Part shown: in pieces, positions 23,208 to 33,912 of the stretch | Numbering within the stretch: the first letter of the stretch is position 1 | Layout: each line of letters starts with the position of its first letter | Assembly: GCF_024494655.1 (NCBI RefSeq) | Contig: NZ_JANHDL010000001.1 | Coordinates: 186,001-250,000 of the forward strand | Source of the DNA: Halorubrum laminariae | Lineage (GTDB): Archaea; Halobacteriota; Halobacteria; Halobacteriales; Haloferacaceae | Length of the DNA: 64,000 nucleotides | Direction: 5' to 3' | Position numbers and translations under genes: made by a program | The notes under the pieces: model-generated | Seen by the model: only the letters and a program-made list of their open reading frames with translations | Told to the model about the DNA's origin: nothing | Databases searched by the model: none

Positions 23208-25517
23208 ATGGCAGTACTCTGGCTGGAGGATGTCGACGCCGACGACGTTGGGACCGTCGGCGGAAAAGCGGCTTCGCTCGGTGAACTCATCGGTGCCGGA
23301 CTCCCCGTTCCCCCCGGATTCACCGTCACGGCGGGGACGTACCGCACCTTCATCGAGGAGAGCGGGATCGACGACGAGCTGTTCTCGGCCGTCGACGTCG
23401 ACCCCGAGGACTCCGCCGCGCTTCGGGAAGCCGAAGAGACGGCGGAGGAGCTGATCCTCGAAACGCCGCTTCCCGACGACGTTCGCGACGAGATTCTCGA
23501 GCGATACCGGACGATGGGCGGCGACGAGGAGGCGTTCGTCGCGGTTCGGTCGTCCGCCACCGCAGAGGATCTTCCCGACTCCTCGTTCGCCGGACAACAG
23601 GAGACGTTTCTCAACGTCCGCGAAGCGGACCTCATCCGGCGAGTCAAGGAGTGCTGGGCCTCGCTTTTCACGCAGCGGGCGATCTACTACCGGCAGCAGC
23701 GCGGCTTCCCACACGCCGACGTCGACATCGCCGTCGTCGTCCAGCGGATGGTCGACGCTGACAAGTCCGGCGTGATGTTCACTAGCCATCCGTCGACGGG
23801 CGACCCGCAGATCACGATCGAGGCGGCGTGGGGACTCGGCGAGGCGGTCGTCTCCGGCACCGTTTCTCCGGACAACTACGTGTACGACCGCGAACGCGGT
23901 GCCGTCGACGAAGTGACCGTCGCCGACAAGAAAGTCGAGATGGTCAAGGATCCGGAGACGGGCGAAACCGTGCAACTCGACATCGAAGACGACCGCCGCG
24001 AGAGCCGCGTCCTCTCGGACGAGGAGATCGATCGGCTCGTCACACTCGGGAAGCGCGTCGAGGATCACTACGGAACGCCACAGGACGTGGAGTGGGCGAT
24101 CCACGACGGCGAGATATACATGCTCCAGTCGCGGCCGATCACGACGATCCAAGAGGACGACGCCGCGGCGGCGGACGACGCGGTCGACGACGGAGATACC
24201 ACCGACCTCGCCGACGGAGCCGATGAGGACGGTGATGCGGACGTGCTCGTGGACGGCCTCGGTGCCAGTCCCGGCGTCGTCTCGGGCGCGGTCCGGATCG
24301 TCCACAAGCTCGACCACCTCGATCAGGTACAAGAGGGCGACGTGATGGTGACGGAGATGACGATGCCGGACATGGTCCCAGCGATGAAGCGAGCGGCCGG
24401 CATCGTCACTGACGAGGGCGGAATGACGAGCCACGCGGCGATCATTTCGCGCGAACTCGGCGTCCCGGCGGTGGTCGGCACCGGCAACGGCACGCGACGG
24501 CTCGAAGACGGACAAAACGTCACGCTCGATGGCGACAAGGGAACCATCCGCGCCGGAACCGAAGACGATGCCGAACCCGGCGAGGAGTTCGAACCCGTCG
24601 AGGCGGCGCGTCCTGAGACGCCGGTGAAGCCGATGACCGCGACGGAAGTAAAGGTGAACGTCTCGATTCCGGAGGCCGCCGAGCGCGCGGCGGCGACAGG
24701 CGCAGACGGCGTCGGCCTACTTCGCATCGAGCATATGGTGCTCTCGCTCGGCAAGACGCCGGAACGCTACATCGCCGACCACGGTGCCCGAGCGTATCAA
24801 GACGAACTGATCGAAGGCGTCCGCCGAGTGGCCGAAGAGTTCTATCCGCGGCCGGTCCGCGTTCGGACGATAGACGCCCCGACGGACGAGTTCCGTGACT
24901 TGGAAGGCGGTGACGGCGAACCGAACGAACACAACCCGATGCTCGGGTGGCGTGGAACCCGCCGAAGCCTTGACAAGCCCGAGCCGTTCCGACAGGAACT
25001 CACCGCGTTCGCGCGGCTGCTGGAGATGGGGTACGACAACCTCGAAGTGATGTTCCCGCTCGTCAACGACGCGGCCGACATCGAGGGGATCAAACGGCAC
25101 ATGCAGGAAACCGGGATCGATCCCGAGACGAACCGGTGGGGCGTGATGATCGAGACCCCCGCGAGCGCGTTGCAGATCGAAGAACTCGCCGAAGCCGGGA
25201 TCGATTTCGCCTCGTTCGGGACTAACGACCTCACGCAGTACACGCTGGCGGTCGACCGCAATAACGAGCACGTTGCCGGCCGCTTCGACGAACTCCACCC
25301 GGCCGTGTTGACGCTCATCAGCAACACGATCGAGACGTGTCGAGAACTCGGCGTCGACACCAGCATCTGCGGACAGGCCGGCTCGAAGTCGGAGATGGTC
25401 GATTTCCTCGTCGAGGAGGGCGTCTCGTCTATCTCGGCAAACATCGACGCGGTTCGCGACGTCCAACACGAAGTGAAACGGACCGAGCAGCGGTTGCTCC
25501 TCGATTCGGTCCGCTGA
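23208..25517 (+). CDS. ppsA: phosphoenolpyruvate synthase (pyruvate, water dikinase)
   Basis: This enzyme converts pyruvate, ATP and water to phosphoenolpyruvate, AMP and phosphate, the entry step of gluconeogenesis. The 769-residue protein has the N-terminal ATP-binding domain (V-G-G-K-A-A-S-L-G-E-L near 21, then R-S-S-A-T-A-E-D-L-P-D-S-S-F-A-G-Q). The swivelling phosphohistidine domain has catalytic His409 in M-T-S-H-A-A-I-I-S-R-E. The C-terminal PEP-binding barrel has Cys721 in S-I-C-G-Q-A-G-S. The barrel also shows F-G-T-N-D-L-T-Q-Y-T-L. An acidic linker precedes the swivelling domain. ATG at 23208 is the first codon of the conserved start. Confidence 0.97.
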   Translation: MAVLWLEDVDADDVGTVGGKAASLGELIGAGLPVPPGFTVTAGTYRTFIEESGIDDELFSAVDVDPEDSAALREAEETAEELILETPLPDDVRDEILERYRTMGGDEEAFVAVRSSATAEDLPDSSFAGQQETFLNVREADLIRRVKECWASLFTQRAIYYRQQRGFPHADVDIAVVVQRMVDADKSGVMFTSHPSTGDPQITIEAAWGLGEAVVSGTVSPDNYVYDRERGAVDEVTVADKKVEMVKDPETGETVQLDIEDDRRESRVLSDEEIDRLVTLGKRVEDHYGTPQDVEWAIHDGEIYMLQSRPITTIQEDDAAAADDAVDDGDTTDLADGADEDGDADVLVDGLGASPGVVSGAVRIVHKLDHLDQVQEGDVMVTEMTMPDMVPAMKRAAGIVTDEGGMTSHAAIISRELGVPAVVGTGNGTRRLEDGQNVTLDGDKGTIRAGTEDDAEPGEEFEPVEAARPETPVKPMTATEVKVNVSIPEAAERAAATGADGVGLLRIEHMVLSLGKTPERYIADHGARAYQDELIEGVRRVAEEFYPRPVRVRTIDAPTDEFRDLEGGDGEPNEHNPMLGWRGTRRSLDKPEPFRQELTAFARLLEMGYDNLEVMFPLVNDAADIEGIKRHMQETGIDPETNRWGVMIETPASALQIEELAEAGIDFASFGTNDLTQYTLAVDRNNEHVAGRFDELHPAVLTLISNTIETCRELGVDTSICGQAGSKSEMVDFLVEEGVSSISANIDAVRDVQHEVKRTEQRLLLDSVR

Positions 25518-25601
25518 GCGGAGTTGGCCGCTCCGCGCTGTGAGGAGTGTGGTGCCCGGAGAGCGGAACGGGTAAGACTCTCCGCGACAACAGTTTCCCG
25601 A

Positions 25602-26669
25602 ATGCAGCAGCCCGAGCCGCAGTCGTTCGACCGGGTGCTTTCCTCGATGTGCACGGAGCCACATCCGGCGGCACGGGAGGCCGCGGAACGATTCCTCGCG
25701 ACGAACCCCGGAGATCCCGCCACGTACGAGGCGGTCGCGTCGCTGGAAGAGCGCGCGATCGAGTTGCTGGCGACGCTCGCAGACCACCCGTCCCCGACCG
25801 ACGCCGCGGGCTACGTCACCTCGGGGGGGACGGAGGCGAACGTACAAGCGGTCCGCTCGGCACGGAACCGACACGACGCGAACGACGTGAACGTCGTCGT
25901 CCCCGAGAGCGGGCACTTCTCGTTCCACAAGGCCGCGGAGATGCTCGGTGTCGAACTCCGGACGGTTCCGGTGGACGATGACCATCGGACCAGAGCCGAC
26001 GCCGTCGCCGCAGCGGTTGACACGTCGACGGCGCTTGTCGTCGGCGTTGCTGGCAGCACGGAGTACGGTCGAGTCGACCCGATCCCAGCGCTGGCCGAGA
26101 TCGCACACGACGCCGGTGCGCTGATGCATGTCGACGCCGCGTGGGGCGGTTTCGTTCTCCCGTTCACCGACGGCGAGTGGTCGTTCGGCGACGCCGCAGT
26201 TGACACGCTGACAATCGACCCGCACAAGTTCGGACAGGCACCGGTTCCGGCCGGCGGGCTCCTCGCGCGGGACGCGGCGGCGTTGGACGCGCTCGCCGTC
26301 GATACCCCCTATCTCGAGACGCGCTCGCAGGCGACGCTGACGGGTACCCGAAGCGGGGCCGGCGTCGCCGGCGCGGTTGCCGCGATGGAGGTGTTGTGGC
26401 CGGACGGCTACCGGGACGCCGTCGAGCGAGCCGGTGACAACGCCGAGTGGCTCGCCGCGGCGCTCGCCGACCGCGGGTACGACGTGGTGGAACCGTCGCT
26501 CCCGCTCGTCGCTGCGAGGCTCCCCGAATCCGAGTTCGACGCCCTGCGAGAGGCCGGATGGAAGGTGTCGAGGACGGCGAACGGCGAACTCCGCGTCGTG
26601 TGTATGCCACACGTGACTCGCAGCAGTCTCCAAGCGTTCGTCGCCGATCTGGACCGGATACGAGACTGA
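25602..26669 (+). CDS. mfnA: L-tyrosine/L-aspartate decarboxylase (MfnA family)
   Basis: This PLP-dependent group II decarboxylase has 355 residues. The PLP lysine is Lys209 in [20 protein letters not shown] is the phosphate-binding region and H-V-D-A-A-W-G-G-F holds the cofactor Asp. In methanogens MfnA makes tyramine for methanofuran, but haloarchaea lack methanofuran. The homologue there is thought to decarboxylate aspartate to beta-alanine for coenzyme A, which is an inference here. ATG at 25602 (M-Q-Q-P-E-P) is chosen; upstream codons are Cys/Arg-rich and unlikely. The gene follows ppsA with an 84-base gap. Confidence 0.93.
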   Translation: MQQPEPQSFDRVLSSMCTEPHPAAREAAERFLATNPGDPATYEAVASLEERAIELLATLADHPSPTDAAGYVTSGGTEANVQAVRSARNRHDANDVNVVVPESGHFSFHKAAEMLGVELRTVPVDDDHRTRADAVAAAVDTSTALVVGVAGSTEYGRVDPIPALAEIAHDAGALMHVDAAWGGFVLPFTDGEWSFGDAAVDTLTIDPHKFGQAPVPAGGLLARDAAALDALAVDTPYLETRSQATLTGTRSGAGVAGAVAAMEVLWPDGYRDAVERAGDNAEWLAAALADRGYDVVEPSLPLVAARLPESEFDALREAGWKVSRTANGELRVVCMPHVTRSSLQAFVADLDRIRD

Positions 26670-26936
26670 ACGAAGCGGGCGCTACGCGGCGTTCTCGCGC
26701 CTTCTATGGTGGCGAACAGACGGCATCGGGTTCCCCGAGCGGCTCGCCGTGCACCCGTCTCGGCCGGCTCGGGACGGTCATCACGTCATGAGTGACGATC
26801 GATACGTATTCGCATATGAACGGTCGGGTGCGCACGCGTTCGACGGCCGGAGTTCGAAATCACCGCTGAAACCCGGATCATCTCGGCCGAAACGCGGGAC
26901 CGAAACGATCATGAGACGAGCGCGCCACCGCTTCGT

Positions 26937-27617
26937 ATGCACGTCGTCGTCAACGCCGCCCAGAGCGTGGACGGGAAGCTCGCGACGCGAAACCGGGAAC
27001 AGCATCGGATTTCCGGGCCGGAAGATTTCGATCGGGTCGATCGAGTGCGGGCGGCTGCCGACGCGGTACTCGTCGGCGTCGGTACCATCCTCGCCGACGA
27101 TCCGCACCTCACGCTCGATGAGGAGGACCGCCGAGTCGAGCGGCTCCGGAACGGTCGGGCCGGTCACCCGGCTCGCGTCGTCGTCGACTCGACCGGTCGG
27201 ACCCCGACGGACGCGCGGATCCTCGACGACGCGGCAACGACGTACCTGCTCGTCTCCGAGGCGACACCCACGGAGCGTCGGGAGGCTCTTACAGAGGCCG
27301 GCGCGGCGGTGATCGTGGCAGGGGACGACGACCGAGAGTGCGTCGATCTGACAGCGGGGCTCGACATCCTCACCGACCGCGGGATCGACCGGCTCATGGT
27401 CGAGGGGGGCGGCGAGGTGATCTATTCGTGTTTCGCGGCCGGGCTCGTCGACGAACTGCACGTGTACGTGGGATCGATGGTGATCGGCGGCCGCAACGCG
27501 CCGACGCTCGCCGACGGCGAGGGGTTCATCGAGGCGTTTCCGACTCTCGACCTCGTCGGAACCGAGCGACTCGACGACGGGATCGTGCTCTCGTACGAGG
27601 TCGACGGCCGCTCGTGA
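26937..27617 (+). CDS. arfC: 2,5-diamino-6-ribosylamino-pyrimidinone 5'-phosphate reductase
   Basis: This enzyme reduces the ribosyl side chain of the diaminopyrimidine intermediate in archaeal riboflavin and F420 deazaflavin synthesis. The 226-residue protein is a RibD C-terminal type reductase: N-A-A-Q-S-V-D-G-K-L-A near the start, G-V-G-T-I-L-A-D-D-P-H-L-T in the middle, then L-M-V-E-G-G-G-E-V-I. These are the family landmarks for NAD(P)H and substrate binding. No deaminase domain is fused, as usual in archaea. The 267-base gap before it (26670-26936) has no other gene I can support. Confidence 0.93.
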   Translation: MHVVVNAAQSVDGKLATRNREQHRISGPEDFDRVDRVRAAADAVLVGVGTILADDPHLTLDEEDRRVERLRNGRAGHPARVVVDSTGRTPTDARILDDAATTYLLVSEATPTERREALTEAGAAVIVAGDDDRECVDLTAGLDILTDRGIDRLMVEGGGEVIYSCFAAGLVDELHVYVGSMVIGGRNAPTLADGEGFIEAFPTLDLVGTERLDDGIVLSYEVDGRS

Positions 27618-27851
27618 GTTCTTCCATTGGCATGTGACGGTCCGCCACGGATCGGCCGGTACACGGTCCGTGCTACCGGAGTACACCCGAACCACCGAAG
27701 TCTTTATATATTCCCCGCTGGTATCGTCTGGTACCAGAACGCCTCCGGCGCTGGTGGATCGCACGCTGAAATGAACGGGAGCTCTTGTGAACGGCCCCAC
27801 ACACGACGGCGAGCGGTCGCTATCCCCGGAGCGGTGATGGAGAGATAAAAA

Positions 27852-28775
27852 ATGGTAACGAAAGACGAAGTCATCGAACAGTACGATATCGAGGCGATGG
27901 ACGAGGCGGACAACGTGGACCTTTCTGAAGACGACTTGGAGAACGGCTCCAAGGGCCAGCTCATCAAACGCGCAGGGCAGCTGCGAGACCGACGTAACGA
28001 GCTGAACCAGATGGCCTCCGAGCGCGCGTCCAAGCGCGACGACCTCAACGCGAAGACTCGTGAAAAGGTCGACGAGGCCCAAGAACACCGCGAGAAGCGC
28101 GACGAGCTCAACGAGCAGGTCCAAGAGCACAAGGACAAGCGAAACGAACTCAACGCCGAGGCCAACGAACTGTTCGACGAGGTCGAAGAGCTCAAACAGG
28201 ACATGGAACTCGGCTCCGGCAAGTCCATCGAGGAGCTCGAGTCCGAGATCGAAGACCTAGAGTTCCGCCAGCAGACGGAGGTTCTCGACGCCGAAGACGA
28301 GCGCGAACTCATCGAGAAGATCGACGAGAAACGCGAGAATCTCGCCGAGAAGAAGGAGAAGGTCGACGACACCAGCGAACTCGACGACCTCGTCGAGGAG
28401 GCCGAGGAGGTTCGATCGGAGGCCAGCCAGCACCACCAGAAGGTGACAGAGCTCGCGGACAAGGCACAGGAGCACCACAACCAGATGATCGAGGCCTACC
28501 GCGAGGCCGACGACATCCGCGACGAGGCCGACGAGATGCACGAGCTGTTCGTCGAGGCTCAGGAGGCTGCCGACCAGCACCACGAGGACTTCGTGCGCGT
28601 CCAGAAGCGTCTGCGCGAGCTCGACAAGGAGGAAGAGCGCGAGCGCAAAGACGAGCGCGCCGAGAAGCGCGAAGAGGAGAAAGAGGAGGCCGAGGAGATA
28701 TATCAGAAGTTCAAGGAGGGCGAGACGCTCGACACCGAGGACCTGATGAAGCTCCAGAAGACCGGTCTTCTGTAG
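27852..28775 (+). CDS. long coiled-coil protein (COG1340-like)
   Basis: The 307-residue protein is almost entirely a charged coiled coil from about residue 28 to 290, with regular heptads and very high Glu/Lys/Arg content, including R-E-K-R-D-E-L-N-E-Q-V. The last 25 residues are less regular (F-K-E-G-E-T-L-D-T-E-D-L-M-K-L). This matches an archaeal family of uncharacterised coiled-coil proteins (COG1340). Unlike most genes here it has a leader of roughly 115 bases after a TTTATATA box (about 27711-27718), and a GGAG ribosome-binding-like site 11 bases before ATG. Strong, Lys-rich composition and A-rich start suggest high expression. Confidence 0.85.
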   Translation: MVTKDEVIEQYDIEAMDEADNVDLSEDDLENGSKGQLIKRAGQLRDRRNELNQMASERASKRDDLNAKTREKVDEAQEHREKRDELNEQVQEHKDKRNELNAEANELFDEVEELKQDMELGSGKSIEELESEIEDLEFRQQTEVLDAEDERELIEKIDEKRENLAEKKEKVDDTSELDDLVEEAEEVRSEASQHHQKVTELADKAQEHHNQMIEAYREADDIRDEADEMHELFVEAQEAADQHHEDFVRVQKRLRELDKEEERERKDERAEKREEEKEEAEEIYQKFKEGETLDTEDLMKLQKTGLL

Positions 28776-28896
28776 TTCGGTCGAACGACACGCGGTTGCA
28801 GTTCTTTTGTGACACCTACCGCCTACCCGACGGGTCGCGCAGTAACCGAGGCTCGAGGTCCACCCGATCGCAGACGGTCGACCGCTCCGGAACCGA

Positions 28897-30426
28897 TCAG
28901 TCGGAGTGGGTCGGTTCCTCGTCGGAGACGAAACGGTCGTACGCGGAGGTGAACTCCTCATCCCCTTCGGCTCCCTCTTGCCACGCAGTGAGACCGCGTT
29001 CCGCGGCCGTCCCTGCGATCGAATTGTCGAGGAAGAAGCCGACGATCCCCCCGACCGCCATGCCCGTCGATCCGATGACGAAGATGGTGGTAGCGACGAT
29101 GTCAGCACCGAGGAGAGGACCGATCAACGCGCTGTCGGCCAGCCCCTGCTGGAAGGCGTTCGCGCTCCCGACGCTCCGCATGTACTCCGGGACGGCCATT
29201 CCGGAAAATAGCGAGATACCGATGATGAAGATGTTTCGCGACGAGTCGAGGTCGACGTACCTGAGGTTCGAGATCCCGACCCCGACTATCTGACCGAACA
29301 TCGCAATGTAGAGGCCGCCGATGATCGGGCTCGGAATGGTAGCGACGAGCTGGCCGAAGTAGCCGACAAACCCGGCCAGAATCATGAGCACGGCACCGAT
29401 CTGGACGACGTAGCGCGAAGCCACGCCGGTGAGTCCGATAGCGCCGACGTTTTCCGAGTACGAGGTTGAACCGCCGGTGCCCATCAATCCGGAGAAGACG
29501 TTCATGACGCCCTCCATGCCGATGCCGTGGTTCATCCGTTCGCTGCTGGGGGCACCCATACCGGAGAGGCGAGCGACGGCGTGGTAATCGCCGATGGACT
29601 CGACGATGGAGGCAGCGACACCGGCGAGCATCCCGATGACGAACGCGGGTGTCACGCTCGGGACGCCCCACTGAAGCGGATAGATGGGATGGACTGGTTC
29701 GGCCGCGACGACACTCGCCAGATCGATGTAGCCGGGTGCGTCCGGTCCGACGATACCGAGGACCGACGCGGCCGCGGCGATCACCCACGCGACGACGATA
29801 CCGAGTAGGACCGGGAACAGCTGGAAGATCGCGGACTTCCCTCCGAGGTACTGTGAGAACAGGACGATGGCGACCAGCGTGAGACCAACGAGCCACCAGT
29901 TCTGATCAGCCGTAACGATGTCCGATGAGTTGAACAGCGACAGACCGATGAGCACGATGACCGGTACGATGACGACCGGTGAGAGGTAGCGTCGCAATCT
30001 TCCGACGAGTCCGAGGTACCCGATCGCAATCTCGGCGAGCGCGGCGACGACGATCGCGCCTTGGAGTTGAAGCAGCGCTGCCCGCCAGGCGACGATCCCC
30101 TCCGGAGGATTCGCCGTCACGACGCCGATGACCGCCAGCGCGGGCGCGAGCATCGAGAACGGGGCACCCTGAACGATCGGGTAGCGGTTGCCGAACGTCG
30201 TCTGTGCGAGCGTCGCGATACCCGAGACGACGAAGAACGTGCCGACGAACCGCGGAATGACTTCCTCGGGCATCCCCATCGCGCCGGCGAGAAGGAGTGG
30301 GACGGCGATGTTCGCGCCCACCATGGTGAGGTAGTGTTGGGCCCCCAAGAGGATCGATTTCCCCAGCGGCGGTTTGTCGTCGATACCGTACTGAACGAAC
30401 GTATTTTCGTCTTCGTCCTCTACCAT
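28897..30426 (-). CDS. nucleobase:cation symporter-2 family permease (uracil/xanthine type)
   Basis: The 509-residue integral membrane protein has about 12-14 hydrophobic helices. Family landmarks are G-A-Q-H-Y-L-T-M-V-G-A-N near residue 27, Q-G-A-P-F-S-M-L in helix 3, and the signature region around E-S-I-G-D-Y-H-A-V-A-R-L. G-T-G-G-S-T-S-Y-S-E-N-V-G-A-I-G follows, carrying the substrate-site polar residues of uracil and xanthine permeases. The substrate cannot be fixed from sequence alone. ATG at 30426 begins M-V-E-D-E-D; a GAATTTTTGTAG box lies about 30 bases upstream. It is divergent from sppA. Confidence 0.92.
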   Translation of the reverse strand: MVEDEDENTFVQYGIDDKPPLGKSILLGAQHYLTMVGANIAVPLLLAGAMGMPEEVIPRFVGTFFVVSGIATLAQTTFGNRYPIVQGAPFSMLAPALAVIGVVTANPPEGIVAWRAALLQLQGAIVVAALAEIAIGYLGLVGRLRRYLSPVVIVPVIVLIGLSLFNSSDIVTADQNWWLVGLTLVAIVLFSQYLGGKSAIFQLFPVLLGIVVAWVIAAAASVLGIVGPDAPGYIDLASVVAAEPVHPIYPLQWGVPSVTPAFVIGMLAGVAASIVESIGDYHAVARLSGMGAPSSERMNHGIGMEGVMNVFSGLMGTGGSTSYSENVGAIGLTGVASRYVVQIGAVLMILAGFVGYFGQLVATIPSPIIGGLYIAMFGQIVGVGISNLRYVDLDSSRNIFIIGISLFSGMAVPEYMRSVGSANAFQQGLADSALIGPLLGADIVATTIFVIGSTGMAVGGIVGFFLDNSIAGTAAERGLTAWQEGAEGDEEFTSAYDRFVSDEEPTHSD

Positions 30427-30589
30427 CCCTGTGACTGCCAACACCGCAGGGCTACAAAAATTCGGTCTTTGACGAGCGGTAGACGGCGGAGTCAACCGGA
30501 CCGTTCTAGATTCGCGGTCTGGTCTCAGATGACGCGCGGGAGAGAGTGGGCGACAGCATATATAAACGGCCGCACGTCCAACCGGGAGC

Positions 30590-31525
30590 ATGGAACACGA
30601 TCCTCGCTCGAACGGGACGGATCTTCTCGCGGCCGCCGCGGTGGGCGCGACGGCGGCGGTGGCCGGCACGCGAATTCTCGCCCGGCTCACACGAGGGCGG
30701 TTCGGCGACGCGGGAGAGTACAACGTCGCGAAGGTGTCGGTGTCCGGGCCCATCACCCGCGACACCGGCCGCCCGTCGCCGTTGTCGGGGCCGGGCGGGG
30801 CGACCGCGGACGACGTGGTCGAGCAGATCGAGTCCGCCGACGATGACGAGAACGTGGAGGCACTCGTCGTCGAACTCAACACGCCCGGCGGGGAGGTGCT
30901 CCCGAGCGACGACATCCGACGTGCGGCGGCGGCGTTCGACGGACCGACGATCGCGTACGCGACCGATCTGTGCGCCTCCGGCGGCTACTGGATCGCGAGC
31001 GGCTGCGACGAGCTGTGGGCGCGCGACGCGAGCCTCGTCGGGTCGATCGGCGTGGTCGGGTCGCGACCGAACGCGGCCGGGCTGGCGGACAAGCTCGGAA
31101 TCTCCTACGAGCAGTTCACCGCGGGCGAGTACAAGGACGCCGGAGTGCCGCTCAGAGAGATCGAAGACGACGAGCGCGAATACCTCCAAGGGATCATCGA
31201 CGGGTACTACGAGCAGTTCGTCGAGACCGTGAGCGAGGGTCGCGACATGGATCCGGACGCCGTGCGGGAGACGGAGGCACGCGTCTACCTCGGCAGCGAC
31301 GCCGCGGAGATCGGCCTCATCGACGAACTGGGTACCGAAGACGACGTGGAGACGCGGGTCGAGTCGCTAATCGGCGCTGCGCCCGAGATACGCGAGTTCG
31401 AGCCGGACCGGGGGATCGCGGAGCGGCTCGGTCTGGGCGCGGAACGGGTCGCGTTCGCCGCGGGCAGCGGCGTCGCGAGCGTGTTCACGGACGAGGGCGG
31501 GGACGTGGACGTGGAACTGCGGTAG
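30590..31525 (+). CDS. sppA: signal peptide peptidase SppA (S49 family)
   Basis: This membrane protease degrades cleaved signal peptides. The 311-residue protein has an N-terminal hydrophobic segment (about 11-30, [13 protein letters not shown]) and one protease domain. The catalytic dyad is Ser130 in C-A-S-G-G-Y-W-I-A and Lys182 in E-Y-K-D-A-G, as in single-domain archaeal and Bacillus SppA. V-E-L-N-T-P-G-G is the strand preceding the dyad. A strong TATA box (GCATATATAAACGG, about 30557-30570) gives a leaderless ATG at 30590. Confidence 0.93.
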   Translation: MEHDPRSNGTDLLAAAAVGATAAVAGTRILARLTRGRFGDAGEYNVAKVSVSGPITRDTGRPSPLSGPGGATADDVVEQIESADDDENVEALVVELNTPGGEVLPSDDIRRAAAAFDGPTIAYATDLCASGGYWIASGCDELWARDASLVGSIGVVGSRPNAAGLADKLGISYEQFTAGEYKDAGVPLREIEDDEREYLQGIIDGYYEQFVETVSEGRDMDPDAVRETEARVYLGSDAAEIGLIDELGTEDDVETRVESLIGAAPEIREFEPDRGIAERLGLGAERVAFAAGSGVASVFTDEGGDVDVELR

Positions 31526-31587
31526 GAAATCTCGGTCATGTCCCGGCGACGGGGAGCTTTTTATCCGGGCGGACAGAGTGTCGAGAC

Positions 31588-32712
31588 GTGACGACGCTGG
31601 TCATCTGCATCGATCGCTCGGGGGCGATCGGCCGGGCCACGAACGTCCCCATGCCCGTTGCCGGCTGGGAGGCCGTCCGGTCGCTCGTCACCGACGCCGG
31701 GCTCAGCGATCCGGAAGACGCCAGCGTCAACTGTCTGCTCGAATCGCTGCGGGTCGCTCGCGACCTACGCGACGAGCGAGAGGAGTCGGTCGTCGCGGTC
31801 GTCTCCGCCGAGAGCGACAGCGCCGTCGGGGCGGACCGCTCTATCGCCGCGCAGCTCGACGACCTCGTGGACCGATACGACCCGCGTGCGGCGATCGTCG
31901 TCGTCGACTCCGCGGAAGACGAGCGCGTGCTCCCGATCGTCGAGTCTCGGATGCCCGTCGACTCGGTCGACCGCGTCGTCGTGCGGCAGGCCCGCGACAT
32001 CGAATCGACGTACTACCTGCTCAAGCAGTTCCTCGCCGACGAACAGCTCCGGTCGACCGTGCTCGTCCCCTTCGGCGTCGCGCTGCTGCTGCTGCCGGCG
32101 CTGTTCTACTGGTTCTCGGCTGGCGAGGCAGTCGCGGGCGTCGCCGGGCTGCTCGGTGCCGCGCTGCTATACAAGGGTCTCGCGATCGACAGGGTCGTCG
32201 CCGGCGCGCCGGAGCGGGTCCGCGAGGCGCTGTACGCCGGACAGGTGTCGGTCGTGACGTACGTCGTCGCCGCCGGGCTCGCGCTCGTCGGCGGGTTCTT
32301 CGGCGTGCTGTCGGCCTCAGATATCGGTCCGGCGGAGCCCGCGATCGTTCGGGCGATGGAGTTCGCGTTCGCCGCGGTCCCCTGGGTCGCGGTCGCGGGC
32401 GTAACGGCTGCGGTCGGCCGCCTGCTCGACGAGCTGATCCGCGACGAGGGGATCCGCACGCAGTACCTCAACCTCCCGTTCGTCATCGTCGCCGTCGGGC
32501 TCGTCGTCCGCGGGTTCGCGGGGTACTTCCTCGCACAGGAGGCGATACTCGACCCCTTCGAGACGGCGTGGTTCGTCGTGACACCGGTGCAGCGGCTCGC
32601 CGCGTTCATCGTCGTCGGGATCGTGGTCTCGCTCGTCGGCGTCAAGGTCGCGAGCGACGTGGGGACGGAGACGCTCGAAGAGGTCATCGACGCGGACCGA
32701 GACGGAGAGTGA
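31588..32712 (+). CDS. DUF373-family membrane protein
   Basis: The 374-residue protein has a soluble Rossmann-like N-terminal domain (1-145) beginning [14 protein letters not shown] and containing [10 protein letters not shown]. Six or so hydrophobic helices follow (about 155-360). This is the DUF373 architecture found widely in archaea, with unknown function. The GTG at 31588 is chosen because the conserved V-I-C-I-D start follows directly, and a CTTTTTATCC box lies about 30 bases upstream. It is on the same strand as sppA, 62 bases downstream. Confidence 0.88.
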   Translation: MTTLVICIDRSGAIGRATNVPMPVAGWEAVRSLVTDAGLSDPEDASVNCLLESLRVARDLRDEREESVVAVVSAESDSAVGADRSIAAQLDDLVDRYDPRAAIVVVDSAEDERVLPIVESRMPVDSVDRVVVRQARDIESTYYLLKQFLADEQLRSTVLVPFGVALLLLPALFYWFSAGEAVAGVAGLLGAALLYKGLAIDRVVAGAPERVREALYAGQVSVVTYVVAAGLALVGGFFGVLSASDIGPAEPAIVRAMEFAFAAVPWVAVAGVTAAVGRLLDELIRDEGIRTQYLNLPFVIVAVGLVVRGFAGYFLAQEAILDPFETAWFVVTPVQRLAAFIVVGIVVSLVGVKVASDVGTETLEEVIDADRDGE

Positions 32713-32795
32713 CGCGGCCGGGCTCGCGCGACGCGTCCGAAATTCATGTGACCGCGACCGCGCTCCTTTTGTCGCTCGCGGTCGCGTGGGGTCGC

Positions 32796-33620
32796 ATGGA
32801 CGTATATGGACTGATCGGGAACCCGGTCGGCCACTCGCTGTCGCCACCGCTACACGAGGCGGGCTACGAGGCGCTCGACCTCGACGCGCGCTACGTGACG
32901 TTCGAACCGGACGCAGACGCCGCGGCGGCGGCGATCACCGGCGCGGCCGATCTCGGGGTTGCTGGGCTCAACGTGACCATCCCGTTCAAGCGCGACGTCG
33001 CCGATGCGGTCGACGCGGACCCGCTCGCCGAGCGGATCGGGGCGGTCAACACGGTCGATTTTGCACCGGTTCGCGAGGGCGACGCCGACCGTCCCCGCGG
33101 ATACAACACCGACGCTGCCGGCGTGACGCGCGCGTTCGCGCACCACGACGTGTCGCTCGACGGCGCGGCCGCGGTCGTCGTCGGAGCCGGCGGGGCGGGG
33201 CGGGCCGCGGCGTTCGCGCTGGCCGACGCGGGCGCGATCGTCCACGTCGCGAACCGGACCGCGGAGCGCGCAGAATCGCTTTCAGCGGCGGTCGATGGCG
33301 CGACCGGCGGCGGGCTCGACGACCTCGGCGAGCGGATCGCGGCGGCGGACGTGCTCGTCAACGCGACGAGCGTCGGGATGGAGGCTCCGGACGAGACGCC
33401 GGTCCCGGCCGAGCACCTCCACGGCGACCTCGCCGTCCTCGACGCGGTGTACGCGCCGATCGAGACACGGCTGCTCCGCGAGGCGGCCGAGGCAGGCGCG
33501 ACGACGATCGACGGCGCGTGGATGCTGCTGTTCCAGGGCGTCGAGGCGTTCGAACGCTGGACCGGTGTGGACGCGCCGGTCGAACCGATGAACGCGGCGC
33601 TGCGGGCCGAACTGGAGTGA
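32796..33620 (+). CDS. aroE: shikimate dehydrogenase
   Basis: This NADP-dependent enzyme reduces 3-dehydroshikimate in the pathway to chorismate, which also feeds the pabABC genes nearby. The 274-residue protein starts with the substrate motif [10 protein letters not shown]. It carries catalytic Lys and Asp in N-V-T-I-P-F-K and Y-N-T-D-A-A-G, and a dinucleotide fold loop [12 protein letters not shown] follows as the NADP-preference motif. V-N-A-T-S-V-G-M completes it. ATG at 32796 is the first codon of the conserved start. A dispersed structured element begins 20 bases after the stop. Confidence 0.96.
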   Translation: MDVYGLIGNPVGHSLSPPLHEAGYEALDLDARYVTFEPDADAAAAAITGAADLGVAGLNVTIPFKRDVADAVDADPLAERIGAVNTVDFAPVREGDADRPRGYNTDAAGVTRAFAHHDVSLDGAAAVVVGAGGAGRAAAFALADAGAIVHVANRTAERAESLSAAVDGATGGGLDDLGERIAAADVLVNATSVGMEAPDETPVPAEHLHGDLAVLDAVYAPIETRLLREAAEAGATTIDGAWMLLFQGVEAFERWTGVDAPVEPMNAALRAELE

Positions 33621-33640
33621 ATGATCGGGAACGAATGGGG

Positions 33641-33787
33641 CGGTGGCGCGCCTGCGAGCGGCCGATAGGCCGCGAGCCAGCCCGCGAGGGACGCCGCGAG
33701 CGGTGCGAGGTGTGAGCGAAGCGAACACCTCGAATGCGAGCGGCGAGGCTGGGGAGGCGTGAGGTGCGGTCGCGGTGCGGTGCGGGA
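33641..33787 (+). repeat. dispersed structured element, copy A
   Basis: One of four related intergenic elements (others at 38411, 52429, 61576). It begins GCGGTGGCGCG and ends GTGCGGG. The conserved 3' block CGAGGCTGGGGAGGCGTGAG is at 33744-33763. Three helices are possible: a closing helix CGCGCC/GGCGUG, hairpin 1 GCGGCC-GATA-GGCCGC, and a hairpin 2 with outer stem CGCCGC/GCGGCG and inner stem CGAGGTGT/ACACCTCG. It starts 20 bases after aroE. The following stretch to 33912 has no supported gene. Confidence 0.7.
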
Positions 33788-33912
33788 ATCAAAGGGGCTG
33801 GGGCTTCGGAGGTGTTCGTATCGATCGACTACCAGCCGGTTATCAGAGAATCCAGAGGAGTCGGCGAGCAGAACTGGAGCACGGAGCGATCCGACGAACC
33901 TCCCGACGACGA

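Noticed and set aside
26788..26936. Short frame starting ATG-AGT-GAC before arfC
   Set aside because: It runs on in the wrong frame through arfC, and only its first codons look acceptable.
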